DNA of 64,000 nt from the NCBI GenBank assembly GCA_017848435.1, contig JAFEHU010000021.1:1-64000 (forward strand), written 5' to 3'. The translations under genes were made by a program, and so were the position numbers. The stretch comes from Burkholderiaceae bacterium (GTDB taxonomy: Bacteria > Pseudomonadota > Gammaproteobacteria > Burkholderiales > Burkholderiaceae_C). The notes under the pieces are model-generated. The model did no database searches. It had not been told where the DNA came from and saw nothing but the letters and a program-made list of their open reading frames with translations. Of this stretch, positions 26,978 through 36,206 are shown piece by piece; position 1 is the first letter of the stretch, and each line of letters opens with the position of its first letter.

Positions 26978-27057
26978 GGGCCGCCCCAAGCAAGGCACGG
27001 CCCCCCGGGGGGCAGCGACCCACACGCAGTGGGGGAGCGTGGGGGCCAGTTAGCCAG
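26978..27057 (+). repeat. Second dispersed repeat family (GC-rich, hairpin core)
   Basis: GGGCCGCCCCAAGCAAGG, a self-complementary GCCCCCCGGGGGGC at 27000-27013, then CAGCGACCCACACGCAGTGG and GGGAGCGTGGGGGCC. From memory this is an abundant intergenic element in Comamonadaceae genomes. It separates the DUF255 gene from the AEC gene, and its hairpin could end transcription. Confidence 0.75.
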
Positions 27058-27070
27058 TTAGCATTGGGGC

Positions 27071-28033
27071 ATGTTCCAACCCGTTGTTGACGCGCTGATC
27101 CCGGTTGTTTTGCTGATCGCCATCGGCTTCCTCTCGGGGCGGCTGGGCTTCATCAAGGCCAGCGCGGTCAAAGACCTGTCCAACCTCGTGTTTCTGGTGC
27201 TCACACCGGCCCTGCTGTTCCGCACCATGAGCACGGTGCACATTGAGCAGCTCGATTTCCGGCCGGTGGCGATCTACTTCGTGGCCGCCGGGCTGATTTT
27301 TGCCAGCATCCTGGTGCTGCGCGGCTTCAACCGCCGCGCGGCGGTGCTGGCGCTGGCCAGCACCTTCAGCAACACGCTGATGATCGGCGTGCCGCTGGTC
27401 GGCCTGGCCTATGGCGAAGCCGGGCTGGTGGTGCTGTTCACCCTGGTGTCGGTGCACGCGCTGGTGCTGCTGACACTGGCCACGCTGGTGCTGGAATTTG
27501 CGGTGGCGCGCGAAGCCGCAGGCGGGCAGGCCACGCCGCGCCACATCGCGCTCACCGTGGCCCGCGCCGCCCGCAGCGCGGTGCTGCACCCGGTGCCGCT
27601 GCCCATCATCGCCGGGCTGCTGTTTGCGCAAACCGGCCTCACCGTGCCAGCGGTGGTGGACAAACCGCTTCAGCTGCTGGGCAACGCCTTCAGCCCGCTG
27701 GCGCTGGTGCTGGTGGGTGTGACCCTGGCCAGCACTGCGATTGGCCCGCACCTCAAAGGCGCGCTGGCGCTGGCGCTGGTCAAGAACGTGGTCCACCCGC
27801 TGCTGCTGGCGCTGATCGCCTGGGCGCTGGGCCTCTCGGGCCTGACCTTGCTGGTGATGGTGGTGACGGCGGCACTGCCGATTGGCGCCAACGTGTTTCT
27901 GTTCTCGCAGCGCTACCAGGTGGCCGAAGAACTGGTCACGGCCAGCGTGGCGGTGTCCAGCCTGCTGGGGCTGCTGACGGTCTCGGTGGTGATGGCGCTG
28001 CTGACCGCGTTCCCGAACTTCACAGGAGGCTGA
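27071..28033 (+). CDS. AEC (auxin efflux carrier) family transporter
   Basis: 320 residues with about ten hydrophobic segments and the AEC/Mem_trans pattern ([82 protein letters not shown]). Bacterial members carry dicarboxylates such as malate or malonate; substrate cannot be read here. The stop is 2 bases before the sugE start and overlaps its ribosome site, so the two are one operon. Confidence 0.88.
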   Translation: MFQPVVDALIPVVLLIAIGFLSGRLGFIKASAVKDLSNLVFLVLTPALLFRTMSTVHIEQLDFRPVAIYFVAAGLIFASILVLRGFNRRAAVLALASTFSNTLMIGVPLVGLAYGEAGLVVLFTLVSVHALVLLTLATLVLEFAVAREAAGGQATPRHIALTVARAARSAVLHPVPLPIIAGLLFAQTGLTVPAVVDKPLQLLGNAFSPLALVLVGVTLASTAIGPHLKGALALALVKNVVHPLLLALIAWALGLSGLTLLVMVVTAALPIGANVFLFSQRYQVAEELVTASVAVSSLLGLLTVSVVMALLTAFPNFTGG

Positions 28034-28035
28034 GC

Positions 28036-28350
28036 ATGGCGTGGGTGTTGCTGGTGGTGGCGGGCCTGCTGGAAGTGGGCTGGGCCATTGGCCTCAAGTA
28101 CACCGAAGGCTTCACCCGGCTCTGGCCCACGGTGGGCACGGTCACCGCCATGGTGTTGAGCGTGGCCTTGCTGGGCGTGGCCATGCGCACGCTGCCGGTG
28201 GGCACGGCTTATGCGGTGTGGACCGGCATTGGCGCGGTGGGCACGGTGATTCTGGGCATCGTGCTGTTCGGCGAACCGGCCACGGCGGCGCGGCTGGCCT
28301 GCGTGGCGCTGATCGTCAGCGGCATTGTCGGGTTGAAGGTCACCGCCTGA
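28036..28350 (+). CDS. sugE: SMR family guanidinium exporter (SugE/Gdx)
   Basis: 104 residues, four TM helices. [20 protein letters not shown] carries the essential Glu13 and the G-W that marks the Gdx/SugE subgroup rather than EmrE. It exchanges guanidinium, or some quaternary ammonium compounds, for protons as a dual-topology dimer. The ribosome site GGAGG is in the end of the AEC gene. I looked for a guanidine riboswitch ahead of the pair and saw none. Confidence 0.9.
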   Translation: MAWVLLVVAGLLEVGWAIGLKYTEGFTRLWPTVGTVTAMVLSVALLGVAMRTLPVGTAYAVWTGIGAVGTVILGIVLFGEPATAARLACVALIVSGIVGLKVTA

Positions 28351-28357
28351 GCCGCTG

Positions 28358-28990
28358 TTACGGGGCGAGCCGCTCCCGCAGCCACGCGCCACCGTCCAGC
28401 CGGTAACGCAGCCGGTCGTGCAGGCGGCTCTTGCGGCCTTGCCAGAACTGCCAGGTGTCGGGTTGCAGCCGGTAGCCGCCCCAGTGTGGCGGGCGCGGCG
28501 GTTGCAGCAAAAACTTGGCGCCGTATTTGGCCGCGTTGGTGACCAGCACGCTGCGGTCGGGGATCACCTCGCTCTGCGGGCTGGCCCAGGCGCCAATGCG
28601 CGAGTCGAGCGGCCGGCTGTGGAAGTAGGCGTCGCTTTCTTCGCCACTGATCTTGCTGACAACCCCTTCGATGCGCACCACCCGTTCCAGCTCGACCCAG
28701 TGGAACTGCAGCGCGGCATAGGGGTTGCCGGCCAGTTCCTGCCCCTTGCGGCTGTTGTAGTTGGTGTACCAGACGATGCCGCGTTCGTCGTAGCCCTTGA
28801 CCAGCACCACCCGGGTGCTGGGGCGCAGGTCGCTGCCCACGGTGGCCAGCGTCATCGCGTTCGGTTCGGGCAGTTGCCCGTCGATCGCTTCGTTGAGCCA
28901 GCGGGCAAACTGCTTCAGCGGGTCGGCCTCGGAGGCGGATTCATTGAGTTCGGCGCGTTCGTAGCTTTTGCGCAGGTCGGCGATGTTCAT
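28358..28990 (-). CDS. pdxH: Pyridoxamine 5'-phosphate oxidase
   Basis: 210 residues, the typical length. It oxidises pyridoxine or pyridoxamine phosphate to pyridoxal phosphate with FMN. Landmarks are [40 protein letters not shown], the R..EG..SK..EE..YFHSRP region, WGGYRL and the C-terminal RLHDR. The ATG at 28990 ([17 protein letters not shown]) is the conserved start. It is divergent from xdhC with a 55-base gap that must hold both promoters. Confidence 0.95.
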   Translation of the reverse strand: MNIADLRKSYERAELNESASEADPLKQFARWLNEAIDGQLPEPNAMTLATVGSDLRPSTRVVLVKGYDERGIVWYTNYNSRKGQELAGNPYAALQFHWVELERVVRIEGVVSKISGEESDAYFHSRPLDSRIGAWASPQSEVIPDRSVLVTNAAKYGAKFLLQPPRPPHWGGYRLQPDTWQFWQGRKSRLHDRLRYRLDGGAWLRERLAP

Positions 28991-29045
28991 TGGGCCAGTA
29001 TAGGCAGGCGTTCTGCGTCGTGTGACCCGTACGGTATAAAGCGGC

Positions 29046-30017
29046 ATGGAAAACCTTGATTTACGGGTGCTGGCCGACGCACTCGCCTGGCGACAACAGG
29101 GTCACCCGGTCACGTTGGTCACGCTGCTCGAAACCTGGGGCACCTCGCCCCGGCCGCCGGGCGCCTTGCTGGCGTTCCGGGGCGACGGCCAGTTCAGCGG
29201 TTCCGCCGCTGGCGGCTACGCCGAAGACGACCTGATCGCCCGCACCCGGGCCGCGTTGCAGCTGGAAGCGCGCAGTGATTTGCCGTCTGAAATCATCCAC
29301 GCACTCACCCAGGAAGAGGCCGAGCGCCAGGGCTTGCCCTGCGGCGGCAACCTGCGGCTGGTGCAGGAACCGGTGGCCGACGCCAGCTGGATCGCCGAGC
29401 TGCTGCAGCGCACCGAAGCCCACCAGAAAGTGGCCCGCACGCTCACGCTGGCCACCGGTGCGGTGGTGTTGCGCGAGGGCGAGGCCGCCTGCACCGAACG
29501 CTTCACCTTTGACGGTTTGGCGCTGACGCATTGCCTCGGCCCGCGCTGGCGGGTGGTGGTGATTGGCGCCAGCCAGCTCGGCCAGGCGGTGGCCGGCATG
29601 GCGCGCCAGCTCGACATGGACGTGCTGGTCTGCGACCCGCGCCCCGGCTATGGCCCCGGGCGCGACGGCCCCGGCATCACCCGCCTGGCCGGCACACCCG
29701 ACGTGGCCGTGGCCGCCGCCGCACCCGACCAGCACACCGCCGTGCTGGCGCTGAGCCACGAACCCGCGCTGGACGACCCGGGGCTGCACGCGGCGCTGGC
29801 GTCGCCGGCTTTCTACATTGGCGCTTTGGGTTCGCAGCGCAACCAGGCCTTGCGCAAGCAGCGCATGGCCGACCGCTATGGCAGCACCGAGGCGGAGCTG
29901 GCCCGGCTGATCGGCCCGGCCGGGCTCAAGCTGGGGGGCAAGACGCCGTCGGAGATGGCGTTGTCCATCGTGGCGCAGCTGGTGCAGGTGAAAAACGGCC
30001 TGGCGACGGTGTCATGA
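29046..30017 (+). CDS. XdhC family protein (molybdenum hydroxylase maturation type)
   Basis: 323 residues. The N-terminal XdhC_CoxI domain ([21 protein letters not shown]) is followed by a Rossmann domain ([48 protein letters not shown]). XdhC proteins protect and sulfurate molybdenum cofactor for xanthine dehydrogenase-type enzymes. The usual SGGCVE motif here reads AAGGYAED, so the conserved Cys is replaced by Tyr. The gene overlaps the next one, a MobA/MocA-like transferase, which supports a molybdenum-cofactor role. A TATAAA lies only 5 bases before the start. Confidence 0.88.
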   Translation: MENLDLRVLADALAWRQQGHPVTLVTLLETWGTSPRPPGALLAFRGDGQFSGSAAGGYAEDDLIARTRAALQLEARSDLPSEIIHALTQEEAERQGLPCGGNLRLVQEPVADASWIAELLQRTEAHQKVARTLTLATGAVVLREGEAACTERFTFDGLALTHCLGPRWRVVVIGASQLGQAVAGMARQLDMDVLVCDPRPGYGPGRDGPGITRLAGTPDVAVAAAAPDQHTAVLALSHEPALDDPGLHAALASPAFYIGALGSQRNQALRKQRMADRYGSTEAELARLIGPAGLKLGGKTPSEMALSIVAQLVQVKNGLATVS

Positions 30018-30553
30018 AGCCGACCGTCATCGTGCTGGCGTCGGGCAAGGGCGAGCGTTTCAAGGCCTCGGGTGGCGAGGTCTACAAACTCAAGGCGCTG
30101 CTGGGCGGCAAGCCGGTGCTGCAGCACACGCTGGACGCGGTCAAGGCCAGCGGCCTGCCGTGGCACCTGGAAGACAAGGGCCACCCCGGCATGGGCGACT
30201 CGATTGCCGCCGCCGTGCGCGCCACCCAGCACGCCGCCGGCTGGCTCATTTTGCCGGGCGACTTGCCGCTGGTGCGGGGCAGCACGCTGCTGGAACTGGC
30301 GCTGGAGCTGGCGAACTACGACATTGTGGTGCCGCTGTACGAGGGCCAACGTGGCCACCCGGTGGGGTTTTCGGCCGCCTGCGGGCCCGCGTTGATGGGC
30401 TTGAGCGGGGCGGAAGGCGCGGCCTCGGTGCTGAAAACCCGGCCGGTGGCGCGCATCACCGTGGACGACGTGGGCGTGCTGACCGACGTGGACACGCTCG
30501 ACGCGCTGGCCGCTGCCGAAGCGCTGTGGCAGGCGCGGCAAACCGGCGCTTAA
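30014..30553 (+). CDS. MobA/MocA-like nucleotidyltransferase
   Basis: 179 residues. NTP-transferase fold with the phosphate loop VLASGKGERFKASGG, the uridine/guanine site LILPGDLPLV and HPVGFSAACGPAL. MocA transfers CMP and MobA transfers GMP to molybdopterin. The pairing with XdhC favours the MocA type, used for aldehyde/xanthine dehydrogenase family enzymes. It starts inside the last codons of xdhC (4-base overlap), so the two are translationally coupled. No molybdoenzyme gene is in the window. Confidence 0.88.
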   Translation: MKPTVIVLASGKGERFKASGGEVYKLKALLGGKPVLQHTLDAVKASGLPWHLEDKGHPGMGDSIAAAVRATQHAAGWLILPGDLPLVRGSTLLELALELANYDIVVPLYEGQRGHPVGFSAACGPALMGLSGAEGAASVLKTRPVARITVDDVGVLTDVDTLDALAAAEALWQARQTGA

Positions 30554-30560
30554 CCCCTGT

Positions 30561-31157
30561 TTAAGCCCCGCGCTGCTCGGCCAGTTGCAGCAGCCGGCCC
30601 AGGCGCCGGTCCACAATGCCGTGCGCGAGCAGGCACTCGTAGGTCTGGCGGGCGTAGTCCAGCGTCGTGCCATAGCGGCCACAGGCGGCCGAAAACACCT
30701 GCCGGTAGTGCGCCTCGCTGAGCTCACCGGTGTAGTTGGGGCTTTGGCGTGATAGGGTGAAAGCCAGCGCCTTCACCGGGCCTTGCGGTGTGGCGCATTG
30801 GAGCCATTTCGGGTCGTACACGCCGGTGACCATCTCGCGTTGCCAGAGTTTGTCGAGCACCGCATGACCATCTTTCTGGGGAATGCGAAAGGCCACGCCC
30901 TGGCAGCTGCCGCCGGTGAGCAGCGCAAACACCAGGCCCGGGCATTCCGGCGAGCCGCGGTTGATGCGGCTCCACATCTTCAGTGCCCGGTGCCAGCCGT
31001 GCACCTTGGCGGGCCGGTGTTCGGCGGATTCAAAGTCGGGCCGCCAGATCAGCGAGCCATAGCCAAACACCCAGAGGTCCGAGCCACCGCCCCAGACCCG
31101 GTGCACCTCGGCCAGCATCGGCACGGGGTCTCGGACAGGGGTGGGCCAGGCGGTCAT
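30561..31157 (-). CDS. chaC: Glutathione-specific gamma-glutamylcyclotransferase (ChaC-like)
   Basis: 198 residues. The substrate loop LWVFGYGSLIWRPDFE (YGSL motif) and the catalytic Glu in REMVTGVYDPKW match ChaC, which splits glutathione to 5-oxoproline and Cys-Gly. The start at 31157 (MTAWPTPVRDPVPM) is chosen because a further upstream ATG adds 25 unconserved residues. The gene is convergent with the MocA-like gene (7-base gap). Confidence 0.88.
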   Translation of the reverse strand: MTAWPTPVRDPVPMLAEVHRVWGGGSDLWVFGYGSLIWRPDFESAEHRPAKVHGWHRALKMWSRINRGSPECPGLVFALLTGGSCQGVAFRIPQKDGHAVLDKLWQREMVTGVYDPKWLQCATPQGPVKALAFTLSRQSPNYTGELSEAHYRQVFSAACGRYGTTLDYARQTYECLLAHGIVDRRLGRLLQLAEQRGA

Positions 31158-31237
31158 GCGGCTATCAACGCGGCATGGCCTGGGGGCGATGACGGGGCCC
31201 TTGACATGGCTTTGCAGGCCCACAACCGGCAAAAATA

Positions 31238-31300
31238 ATGCCCAATCGGCCTTGGGCCTTAGTGAAACCTTGCAGTTCAGCTATGAAAACAGGAGTGTTT
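31238..31300 (+). repeat. Dispersed repeat, copy R5 (intergenic)
   Basis: It holds CCCAATCGGCCTTGGGCC, TTAGTGAAACC, then TTCAGCTATGAAAACAGGAGTG. It lies in the 165-base gap between chaC and gloA, the only copy apart from R7 that touches no gene. Confidence 0.85.
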
Positions 31301-31322
31301 GGCGCGGTTGCCACCATGGCCG

Positions 31323-31733
31323 TCAGCGCAGGCCCTGGCCGCCCGCACCCTCGGCACGCTGGATCAGTTCGATCTTGTAGCCGTCCGGGTCGGTCACGAA
31401 GGCGATGACCGTGCTGCCACCGGCCACCGGGCCGGCTTCGCGGGTGACGTTGCCGCCAGCGGCCTTGATCGTCTCGACGGCGGCATAGGCGTCGGGCACA
31501 CCCAGCGCAATGTGGCCGTAGGCGCTGCCCATGTCGTACTGCGTGACGCCGTGGTTGTAGGTCAGCTCAATCTCGGCATGGTCCGGGTTGCTGCCGTAGC
31601 CCAGAAAGGCCAGCGAGTACTTGTATTCCGGGTTGTCCGAGGTGCGCAGCAACTGCATGCCGAGCACCTGGGTGTAGAAGTCAATTGAACGCTGGAGGTT
31701 GCCCACGCGGAGCATGGTGTGGAGGAGTCGCAT
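31323..31733 (-). CDS. gloA: Lactoylglutathione lyase (glyoxalase I)
   Basis: 136 residues. The metal ligands H5, E56, H74 and E122 fall at the same numbers as in the nickel-dependent E. coli enzyme. It turns the methylglyoxal-glutathione hemithioacetal into S-lactoylglutathione. N-terminus [20 protein letters not shown] and [14 protein letters not shown] are typical. The start at 31733 is fixed by this N-terminus. It is on the same strand as the thioesterase gene, 22 bases after it. Confidence 0.96.
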   Translation of the reverse strand: MRLLHTMLRVGNLQRSIDFYTQVLGMQLLRTSDNPEYKYSLAFLGYGSNPDHAEIELTYNHGVTQYDMGSAYGHIALGVPDAYAAVETIKAAGGNVTREAGPVAGGSTVIAFVTDPDGYKIELIQRAEGAGGQGLR

Positions 31734-31755
31734 GCCCCCATTTTGCCGTGATGGC

Positions 31756-32307
31756 TCAGGCGCTGCGCGGCGGAAACTCAAACACCAGGCAGGTGGTGGT
31801 GGCATGGGCGTACAGCTTGCCATCGGGCCCGACGATGCGCGCCTCGGCGGTGGCGAGCTGTTTGCCGGCGTGCAGCACCGTGCCAATGGCCCGCAACGGG
31901 CCCGACTTGTGCGAGGCGGAACGCACGATGTTCACCCCCAGTTCGGCGGTGGTGTAGGCCCGGCCCACCGGCATCGTGGTGTGCACCGCGCAGCCGAGTG
32001 CCGAATCGAGCAGCGTGGCGTACCAGCCGCCGTGCACCGTGCCCAGCGGGTTGTAGTGCTTGAGCTGGGGCGTGCCCTGGAACACCGCCTTGCCGGGCGC
32101 GATTTCCACCAGCGCGAAGTCCATCGTGTCGGCGATGTGGGGGTAGGGCGAGCGGCCGTCGAGCATGGCCTGCATCTGCTCCAGCCCGGTTTTGCCCACC
32201 AGCATGTCGGGTGTGGCCAGCCCGGCCTTGCCACCGGCGGCCAGCATGCGGGCACGCACCGCTTCGACTTCCATCAGCCACTGGGCCTGAATTTGCTCAG
32301 CACTCAT
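31756..32307 (-). CDS. PaaI-type hotdog thioesterase
   Basis: 183 residues. The hotdog signature [19 protein letters not shown], with Asp on the central helix, and [12 protein letters not shown] place it in the PaaI family that hydrolyses aromatic or other acyl-CoA esters. It is transcribed away from the MarR regulator, and the shared gap holds two near-identical palindromes, so it is probably the regulator's target. The natural acyl-CoA is unknown. Confidence 0.88.
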   Translation of the reverse strand: MSAEQIQAQWLMEVEAVRARMLAAGGKAGLATPDMLVGKTGLEQMQAMLDGRSPYPHIADTMDFALVEIAPGKAVFQGTPQLKHYNPLGTVHGGWYATLLDSALGCAVHTTMPVGRAYTTAELGVNIVRSASHKSGPLRAIGTVLHAGKQLATAEARIVGPDGKLYAHATTTCLVFEFPPRSA

Positions 32308-32323
32308 CGGGTAACTCCTACAG

Positions 32324-32350
32324 TTGTATCTACAATAATTGTAGCTACAA
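32324..32350. promoter_or_regulatory. Tandem MarR-type operators
   Basis: TTGTATCTACAA at 32324-32335 and the perfect palindrome TTGTAGCTACAA at 32339-32350 differ by one base and are spaced 15 bp centre to centre. They lie 7 bases before the marR start and 16 bases upstream of the divergent thioesterase start, so one regulator could control both. Confidence 0.82.
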
Positions 32351-32357
32351 TTAAAAG

Positions 32358-32837
32358 ATGATGAAAGTCACCCAGGCGTCAACGCCCGCTGTCCAGCCGC
32401 AAGGCTGCACCAACCTCAAGCTGCGCCAGCTGATGCGCCGCGTGGCGCAGCACTACGACGCCGAGGTCGGCAAGTCCGGCCTGAAGGGCACGCAGTACTC
32501 GCTGCTGTCGCACGTGGTGCTGCTTGGGCCGATCCGCCCGGTGGATTTGGCCGCGCAGATGAAGGTCACCGCCTCCACGCTGTCGCGCAACCTGCAGCCC
32601 CTGGTGGCCGCCGGCTGGCTGGAAGTCACGGCCGGGGACGACGCGCGCAGCCGCCTGGTGCTGGCCACCACTGCGGGCCGCGAGAAACGCGTCGAGGCGC
32701 AGCGCCGCTGGGAAACCGCACAGCTGCAAATCAACGCCGTGCTCGGCCCGGCCAATGTGCTGGCGTTGCATGCGCTGATTGACGACGCGCTGCAGCGGCT
32801 GAGCGGTGCGGACGGCACCACGGCAGACGCCGAATAG
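32358..32837 (+). CDS. MarR family transcriptional regulator
   Basis: 159 residues. Winged helix-turn-helix at about 55-115 (RPVDLAAQMKVTASTLSRNLQPLVAAGWLEVTAGDDARSRLV), with the wing DARSR as usual. It probably represses itself and the divergent thioesterase gene through the twin palindromes just upstream. The ligand is unknown, but an aromatic acid or CoA ester would fit. Its C-terminal codons LIDDALQRL are exactly repeated as DNA at 37522-37548, beyond the sensor operon. Confidence 0.9.
   Translation: MMKVTQASTPAVQPQGCTNLKLRQLMRRVAQHYDAEVGKSGLKGTQYSLLSHVVLLGPIRPVDLAAQMKVTASTLSRNLQPLVAAGWLEVTAGDDARSRLVLATTAGREKRVEAQRRWETAQLQINAVLGPANVLALHALIDDALQRLSGADGTTADAE
32775..32801 (+). repeat. 27-bp direct repeat, left copy (in marR)
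   Basis: These 27 bases (CTGATTGACGACGCGCTGCA and the next 7) are identical to 37522-37548 in the same orientation. They encode LIDDALQRL of MarR. The pair brackets the HD-GYP/binding-protein/kinase operon. Confidence 0.9.
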
Positions 32838-32859
32838 GCCCCCGAGGCAAACGCTGTGC

Positions 32860-35388
32860 TCAGGCCGCTGCCAGCGTGGGTTCGGCAGGGGCCAGCATGA
32901 CCTGGCCTGGAGGCAGCGTCATGACCATCGCGGTGCCGCCCCCGGCGCGGTTTTCGGCATGGATGCTGCCCCCGTGGGCCTGCATGATGCGGCGGCTGAT
33001 GGTCAGCCCCAGCCCAGTGCCGCCCCGGCGTGCCGGCTGTCGGCTGGACTGCACAAAGGTGTCGAAGATCTTTTCCAGCTCTGCCGGCGGGATGCCGGGG
33101 CCGCGGTCGGCCACCCGCACCTGCAAACTCCCATTCGCCAGCAGGCTGCCTGTGACTTCCACCGTGCTGCCGTCAGGCGCATGGTGCACCGCGTTGGCCA
33201 GCACATTGCGAAACACCTGCTGCAGGCGGAACGCGTCAATCCGCGCATACAGCGCGCTGTGGGTGGTCTGCCACACGACCTGCAGGTGGCGCGGGGCGGC
33301 AAGCGGTCGAAACTCCCTGATGACATCTTCCATCAACTGACCAACGTGGTCTGTTTGCAGGTTGAGCATGGCGGTTTCACGGTCCATTTTGGCGAGGTCC
33401 AGCAGGCCATTGACCAGCGTCAGCATGCGCTGCCCACCGGCCTGGATGTCGTTGAACATGTCCTGCAGGTCGGGCTGCTGCTGCGCCATGTCGCCACCCA
33501 GCTCGGCAAAGCCAATGATGGACTGCAGCGGCGTGCGCAGCTCGTGGCTGATATGGGCAATGAACTCGGCCTGGGTCTGGTTGGCGCGTTCGGCGGTTTC
33601 CTTGCCCAGGCGGATGCTGCGCTCGGCTTCGCGGAATTCGGTCACGTCCACAATGCTGCCCACCAGCCCGGCCGCCTGGCCTGCGGCATCGGTGAAGCGC
33701 ACTTTGGTCAGCACCGTGTCGCGTGGTGGCCGGCCGGGCCGTTCCAGGCAACTTTCATAGCGCACCGCGTCCTCGGATTTCAGCAGCCGCTGGTCGTACA
33801 TGTTGTGGACCGCTGCGGCTGTGCCAAACAAGGTCTGCGAGTCGCGGCCAATCACCGCCTCGCGCGGCAAATCCATCAGGTCCAGCCAGGCCTGGTTGAC
33901 CATCACCAGCCGGCCCTGGTTGTCTTTGACGAACAGCGGCGTCGGGTTGACTTCCAGCAGCCGGGCGGTGAAGGTCAGCTGGGCTTCCAGGCGGTTGCGC
34001 GCCTCCTCGCGTTCGGTGACGTCCAGCGCAAAACCCGCGAAGCCGTCCAGTTCGCCGCTGTCGTTGGTCACCGACGCCACCGACACCTCCAGCGTGCGTT
34101 GTCCGCCCTCAGGCTGGGGAATCCGCAGCGTCAGGGAGGGGGTGTCGCTGCAGGCGGCAGCGCTGAACAGTGCGTCCACGGCAGGGCGGTCCTGCGGGGC
34201 ACAAAAATCGGCCAGGCGGTGGCCCAGCGCTGCGTCCAGGGGGCGGCCAAAAAAAGGTTGCCAATGCTGGTTGACAAAGCCGATCCGGCCTTGGTGGTCG
34301 GTTCGGAAGAACAGCTCGTGCACGCTCTCCACCATGATGCGCAGCTGCCGTTCGCTGGCGGCCACGTTGTGCTGGCTTTGGCGCAAAGCTTTCTGTACCG
34401 CCGCATGGCTTACCAGGCTGCGCCAAGCGGCAGTGGCCATGGCGGCGATCAGCGCCCATGCCAGCACGCACGCACCTGCGACCCATCCTGCAATTTGTGC
34501 CCATTCGGCGCGCACGCGGGCGTAGTCCCGTTCCACCACCACCGCGAGTGGGCGTTGGCGCAGGGTGCGGAAGGCGGTAACCACCTTGCGTTCGCCAAAG
34601 CCGATGCCGACGAAGCTGCCACTCTCGCGGGCCGGCAGGTAATCGGTGAAAAACGGGTGAGTTTGCGGGCCGGGATGGGCTGTCTCGGCGATGCCGTCCG
34701 ATGCGCTGAGCAGGGTCCCCTGCACGGTCAGCAGGGCGGCGGCGTGGCCCTCGTCGCCCAGCATCAGCGGGTACTCGTTGGCAAAAAAATCGGGGTTGAG
34801 TGCAGCCACAAGGTACAGGCTGCGGCCATCTTCAACCGGAACAGCACGGCTCAAAGGGATGAAGCTGTGCCGGCTGGCAGCGGCGGACCGGGGGTGTCCA
34901 TCGGCCAGGTCACGCCCGGCCACGAGCGGACCCAGACGGTCCACCGCGCCCGGTAACGGCAGCGGCACCAGCCTCAGGTCCAGCCGGATGCCGATGTTGC
35001 CCGCCACCGAGCTGTTCAGGACCTGGCCTTCGGCGTTGATCAGCGACACACTGCGCACCACCGACAGGCCCTGCTGCGCCTGGCGCAACACATCGGCCTG
35101 GCGCACCAACTCGTCACCGTTGCCGGTTGACGCCAGGGCATCGGCCACGGTGGCCAGGGTGACGTCGACCGCGTTGAACGTCCGGTTGGCATGGTCTTCC
35201 AGGCTGCGGGCGAGCAGCGAAACGCTGTGCAGTTCGCGGCGGTGGGTCTGGTGCAGCTGGTAGGCCAGGAAAGCTGAGGCCAGCACCAGCACCAGCACGG
35301 CCAGCAGCGTTGCGGCCACCAGCACCGAACCTGGGTTGAGCCAGCGCGGTGGCGTGGTTCGCACCGCCGCTGCACCCGGCGGGGTCAA
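32860..35388 (-). CDS. Membrane sensor histidine kinase with two PAS domains
   Basis: 842 residues. TM1 at about 21-43, a periplasmic dCache-like domain, TM2 near 300, then PAS domains (LRIMVESVHELFFRTDHQGR and TARLLEVNPTPLFVKDNQGR). The kinase core has the H-box ISHELRTPL, the N-box NVLANAVHHAPDG, DRGPGIP and GGTGLGL. There is no receiver domain. It lies 11 bases after the binding-protein gene and is third in the operon that begins with an HD-GYP response regulator, so phosphotransfer to that regulator is likely (inference). Confidence 0.92.
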   Translation of the reverse strand: MTPPGAAAVRTTPPRWLNPGSVLVAATLLAVLVLVLASAFLAYQLHQTHRRELHSVSLLARSLEDHANRTFNAVDVTLATVADALASTGNGDELVRQADVLRQAQQGLSVVRSVSLINAEGQVLNSSVAGNIGIRLDLRLVPLPLPGAVDRLGPLVAGRDLADGHPRSAAASRHSFIPLSRAVPVEDGRSLYLVAALNPDFFANEYPLMLGDEGHAAALLTVQGTLLSASDGIAETAHPGPQTHPFFTDYLPARESGSFVGIGFGERKVVTAFRTLRQRPLAVVVERDYARVRAEWAQIAGWVAGACVLAWALIAAMATAAWRSLVSHAAVQKALRQSQHNVAASERQLRIMVESVHELFFRTDHQGRIGFVNQHWQPFFGRPLDAALGHRLADFCAPQDRPAVDALFSAAACSDTPSLTLRIPQPEGGQRTLEVSVASVTNDSGELDGFAGFALDVTEREEARNRLEAQLTFTARLLEVNPTPLFVKDNQGRLVMVNQAWLDLMDLPREAVIGRDSQTLFGTAAAVHNMYDQRLLKSEDAVRYESCLERPGRPPRDTVLTKVRFTDAAGQAAGLVGSIVDVTEFREAERSIRLGKETAERANQTQAEFIAHISHELRTPLQSIIGFAELGGDMAQQQPDLQDMFNDIQAGGQRMLTLVNGLLDLAKMDRETAMLNLQTDHVGQLMEDVIREFRPLAAPRHLQVVWQTTHSALYARIDAFRLQQVFRNVLANAVHHAPDGSTVEVTGSLLANGSLQVRVADRGPGIPPAELEKIFDTFVQSSRQPARRGGTGLGLTISRRIMQAHGGSIHAENRAGGGTAMVMTLPPGQVMLAPAEPTLAAA

Positions 35389-35399
35389 GGCGACGACGC

Positions 35400-36206
35400 T
35401 TATTTCAGCACCATGATGTCTGTCAACCCGTTGCGTTTGGCGGCGGTGGCGAGCCGGCCGTCTTGCTGGATGGCCGACACAAAACGGTTGATGCGCTGGA
35501 GCCAGTCGGCGTCGCCGGGCTTGACCGCGTAGGCGTAGGGCAGCACATGAAAGGGTTTGGGAGGCGCCACCAGCCGGGCCCAGTCGGCGTTGTCCAGCAG
35601 GCGTCGGCTGTAGGGGTAGTCGGTCATGAACACATCGACCCGGCCGGCTTCCAGCTCCTGTTCGCGCAGCTGCGGGGGTTTGACCACCACCATCCGGGCG
35701 TGTTTGAGCTGGGCTGCCATCACCGGCTCCATGAAGGTACCCGCCTGTACCGCCACATTCACACCAGGCTGGTCGATGTCGTCCCAGGTCTTGATGATGC
35801 GGCTGCTGCGGGTGGTGACGCCGTAGATGTCGCTTTGCAGGTAGGGCTGCGAAAACTGCAGCTTCTCCTGCCGCTGCGGCAGCACACCGATCGCGAACAT
35901 CGCCACGTCACAGCGGTCGTTGAGCAGGTCGTCCACCAGCGTGGGAAACGACGAGTCCACGTTCTGCACCTTGGCCCCCAGGTCTTTGCCCAGTGCCTGG
36001 GAGAGGTCGATGTCGATGCCGACCATCTCCTGGGTGCGCGGGTTGCGGTAGGTCACACCGTAGTAGGCGGGCCAGATGCACACCCGCAAGGTTTTGGACG
36101 CCAGCACCCGGTCAAGGGTGGTGCCGGCCCAGGTGGCAGGTGCCATGGCCAAGGCAGCAAACAGGGCAAAAGCCATGGCGCACAGGCGCCCGATGGACAA
36201 AATCAT
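35400..36206 (-). CDS. Periplasmic amino-acid-type binding protein (PBP family 3)
   Basis: 268 residues. A signal peptide (MAPATWA, about 21-27) is followed by an SBP_bac_3 domain (LRVCIWPAYYGVTYRNPRTQ, VGIDIDLSQALGKDLG, LLNDRCDVAMFAIGVLPQRQ, VFMTDYPYSR). No ABC permease or ATPase is near. It overlaps the HD-GYP regulator gene by 4 bases and precedes the kinase gene. It is therefore probably a sensory binding protein that presents a ligand to the kinase's periplasmic domain, not a transport component. Confidence 0.87.
   Translation of the reverse strand: MILSIGRLCAMAFALFAALAMAPATWAGTTLDRVLASKTLRVCIWPAYYGVTYRNPRTQEMVGIDIDLSQALGKDLGAKVQNVDSSFPTLVDDLLNDRCDVAMFAIGVLPQRQEKLQFSQPYLQSDIYGVTTRSSRIIKTWDDIDQPGVNVAVQAGTFMEPVMAAQLKHARMVVVKPPQLREQELEAGRVDVFMTDYPYSRRLLDNADWARLVAPPKPFHVLPYAYAVKPGDADWLQRINRFVSAIQQDGRLATAAKRNGLTDIMVLK

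Noticed and set aside
27058..28036. Guanidine riboswitch for sugE
   Set aside because: sugE follows the AEC gene by 2 bases, and the upstream region holds only the dispersed repeat; no riboswitch core seen.
32806..34956. A 716-codon plus-strand frame opposite the histidine kinase
   Set aside because: Shadow frame without domains or a credible ribosome site.
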